From a bacterium (GTDB taxonomy: Bacteria > Bdellovibrionota_C > UBA2361 > OMII01), in NCBI GenBank assembly GCA_017853915.1, contig JAFMIS010000199.1, positions 1-5,362 of the forward strand: 5,362 nt of DNA. The letters are read 5' to 3'. Under the pieces are notes generated by a model. That model was given only the letters and a program-made list of their open reading frames with translations. It was not told where the DNA came from and did no database searches. Of the stretch, positions 4,762 through 5,362 are shown piece by piece (position 1 is the stretch's first letter; the number at the start of each line of letters is the position of its first letter). Made by a program: the position numbers and the translations under genes.

Positions 4762-5362
4762 ATGGAAGAACTATCCCTCACAAGTCAGAAGCTAATCGAG
4801 CCAGCCAAGAAGGCTCTTCACATAAACCTCGACCCAGCGCGTTATGGAACATTTGCCGAGATAGGAGCTGGTCAGGAGGTTGTAAGTTGGTTTTTTCGTG
4901 TTGGTGGGGCCTCCGGAACTGTTGCCAAGTCAATGTCGGCATACGACATGAAGGTGAGCGATAGTATTTATGGTCGTACTAGTCGATACGTAGGCAAAGA
5001 TCGATTGGTCGCCATGCTCGACCACGAGTACGCTCTGCTACTCGAACGACTCGCGGCGACACGCGGCAAGGATACTGGGTTCTTCGTTTTTGCTGACACC
5101 GTATCTGCCCGAAACTTTGCCGGTACCAATGAATCTCACGGCTGGGTCGGTATACGCTGGCAACCTGCGCCTGGCTCCTCGGAGGCTAATCAGATCCTCC
5201 TTCACGTTCACATGAACGACGCCGATGCCGTTCGCCAACAAGAGGCGCTCGGTATCCTCGGAGTCAATCTTCTATACGCGGCTTTCTACCAGTCCGAGTC
5301 CTTGACTATGCTTGTGTCGGGCTTGGAAGATGGCATGGATGGCGAGCGGCTTGAGATCGACT
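4762..5362 (+). CDS. Conserved soluble protein of unknown function, 3' end beyond window
   Basis: The first 200 residues of a gene that runs off the right edge. The sequence resembles a strongly conserved family found in several bacterial phyla, which I recall being labelled TonB-dependent receptor in some genomes. That label looks wrong here: there is no signal peptide, plug domain or beta-barrel pattern, and the protein looks cytoplasmic. Recognisable conserved blocks are LIEPAKKALHINLDPARYGT (11-30), FAEIGAGQEVVSWFFRVGGA (31-50), SGTVAKSMSAYDM with VSDSIYG (51-71), RYVGKDRLVAMLDHEY (75-90), FFVFADTVSARNF (107-119), HGWVGIRWQ (126-134), ILLHVHM (145-151) and QQEALGILGVNLLYAAFY (159-176). 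ATG 4762 is the first start after an in-frame TGA at 4741-4743; the Shine-Dalgarno is weak. The reading frame is open to the edge with conserved protein-like composition. The family's biochemical role is unknown to me. Confidence 0.88.
   Translation, partial: MEELSLTSQKLIEPAKKALHINLDPARYGTFAEIGAGQEVVSWFFRVGGASGTVAKSMSAYDMKVSDSIYGRTSRYVGKDRLVAMLDHEYALLLERLAATRGKDTGFFVFADTVSARNFAGTNESHGWVGIRWQPAPGSSEANQILLHVHMNDADAVRQQEALGILGVNLLYAAFYQSESLTMLVSGLEDGMDGERLEID

Noticed and set aside
4355..4964. Two overlapping plus-strand reading frames of 84 and 161 codons through the repeat array
   Set aside because: Their peptides are translations of the repeat units (for example RTGRPP and LEGA motifs) and the longer one overlaps the true gene at 4762 in another frame.
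5038..5241. Minus-strand reading frame of 67 codons
   Set aside because: It is the antisense of the conserved right-edge protein.

Overview
This looks like a bacterial chromosomal segment of roughly 50-55% GC. The two methyltransferase genes use GTG starts, there are convincing Shine-Dalgarno sites, and gene spacing is tight. Nothing fixes the phylum. RsmG, two group-3-like sigma-70 family proteins and a widely distributed soluble family of unknown function are compatible with many Gram-negative or deep-branching lineages. No rRNA, tRNA, CRISPR array, transposase or phage gene was seen.

Layout. (1) Positions 68-1949, plus strand: two overlapping methyltransferase genes, a THUMP-like-domain class I SAM-dependent methyltransferase followed by rsmG (16S rRNA m7G methyltransferase). 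They share 8 bases and are probably translationally coupled. (2) An inverted repeat at 1934-1965 overlaps the end of rsmG and separates it from the convergent gene that follows. (3) Positions 1984-2862, minus strand: a sigma-70 family protein with regions 2 and 4. (4) Positions 2863-3089: an AT-rich divergent promoter region whose right end holds an inverted repeat that contains the Shine-Dalgarno of the next gene. (5) Positions 3090-3917, plus strand: a second, more divergent sigma-70-like protein that shares region-2 residues and a PLPDE motif before region 4 with the first. (6) Positions 3932-4276, plus strand: a small protein co-transcribed with the second sigma, with a strict three-residue hydrophobic period and four 15-residue repeats before a helical C-terminus. 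(7) Positions 4319-4654: an intergenic array of GC-rich repeat units that can fold into a cloverleaf-like structure. (8) Positions 4762 to the right edge, plus strand: the first 200 residues of a conserved soluble protein family of unknown function.

How the genes may work together. The methyltransferase pair is housekeeping RNA modification, certain for RsmG and inferred for the partner. The most novel part is the divergent sigma pair plus the small repeat protein. Two paralogous sigma-like proteins back to back, one of them in an operon with a small lysine-rich protein, suggest a specialised regulon with its own partner or anti-sigma protein, broadly like FliA/FlgM, although no FlgM homology is claimed. 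The structured array downstream could act as an RNA folding or 3'-end element, or it may simply be a dispersed genomic repeat.
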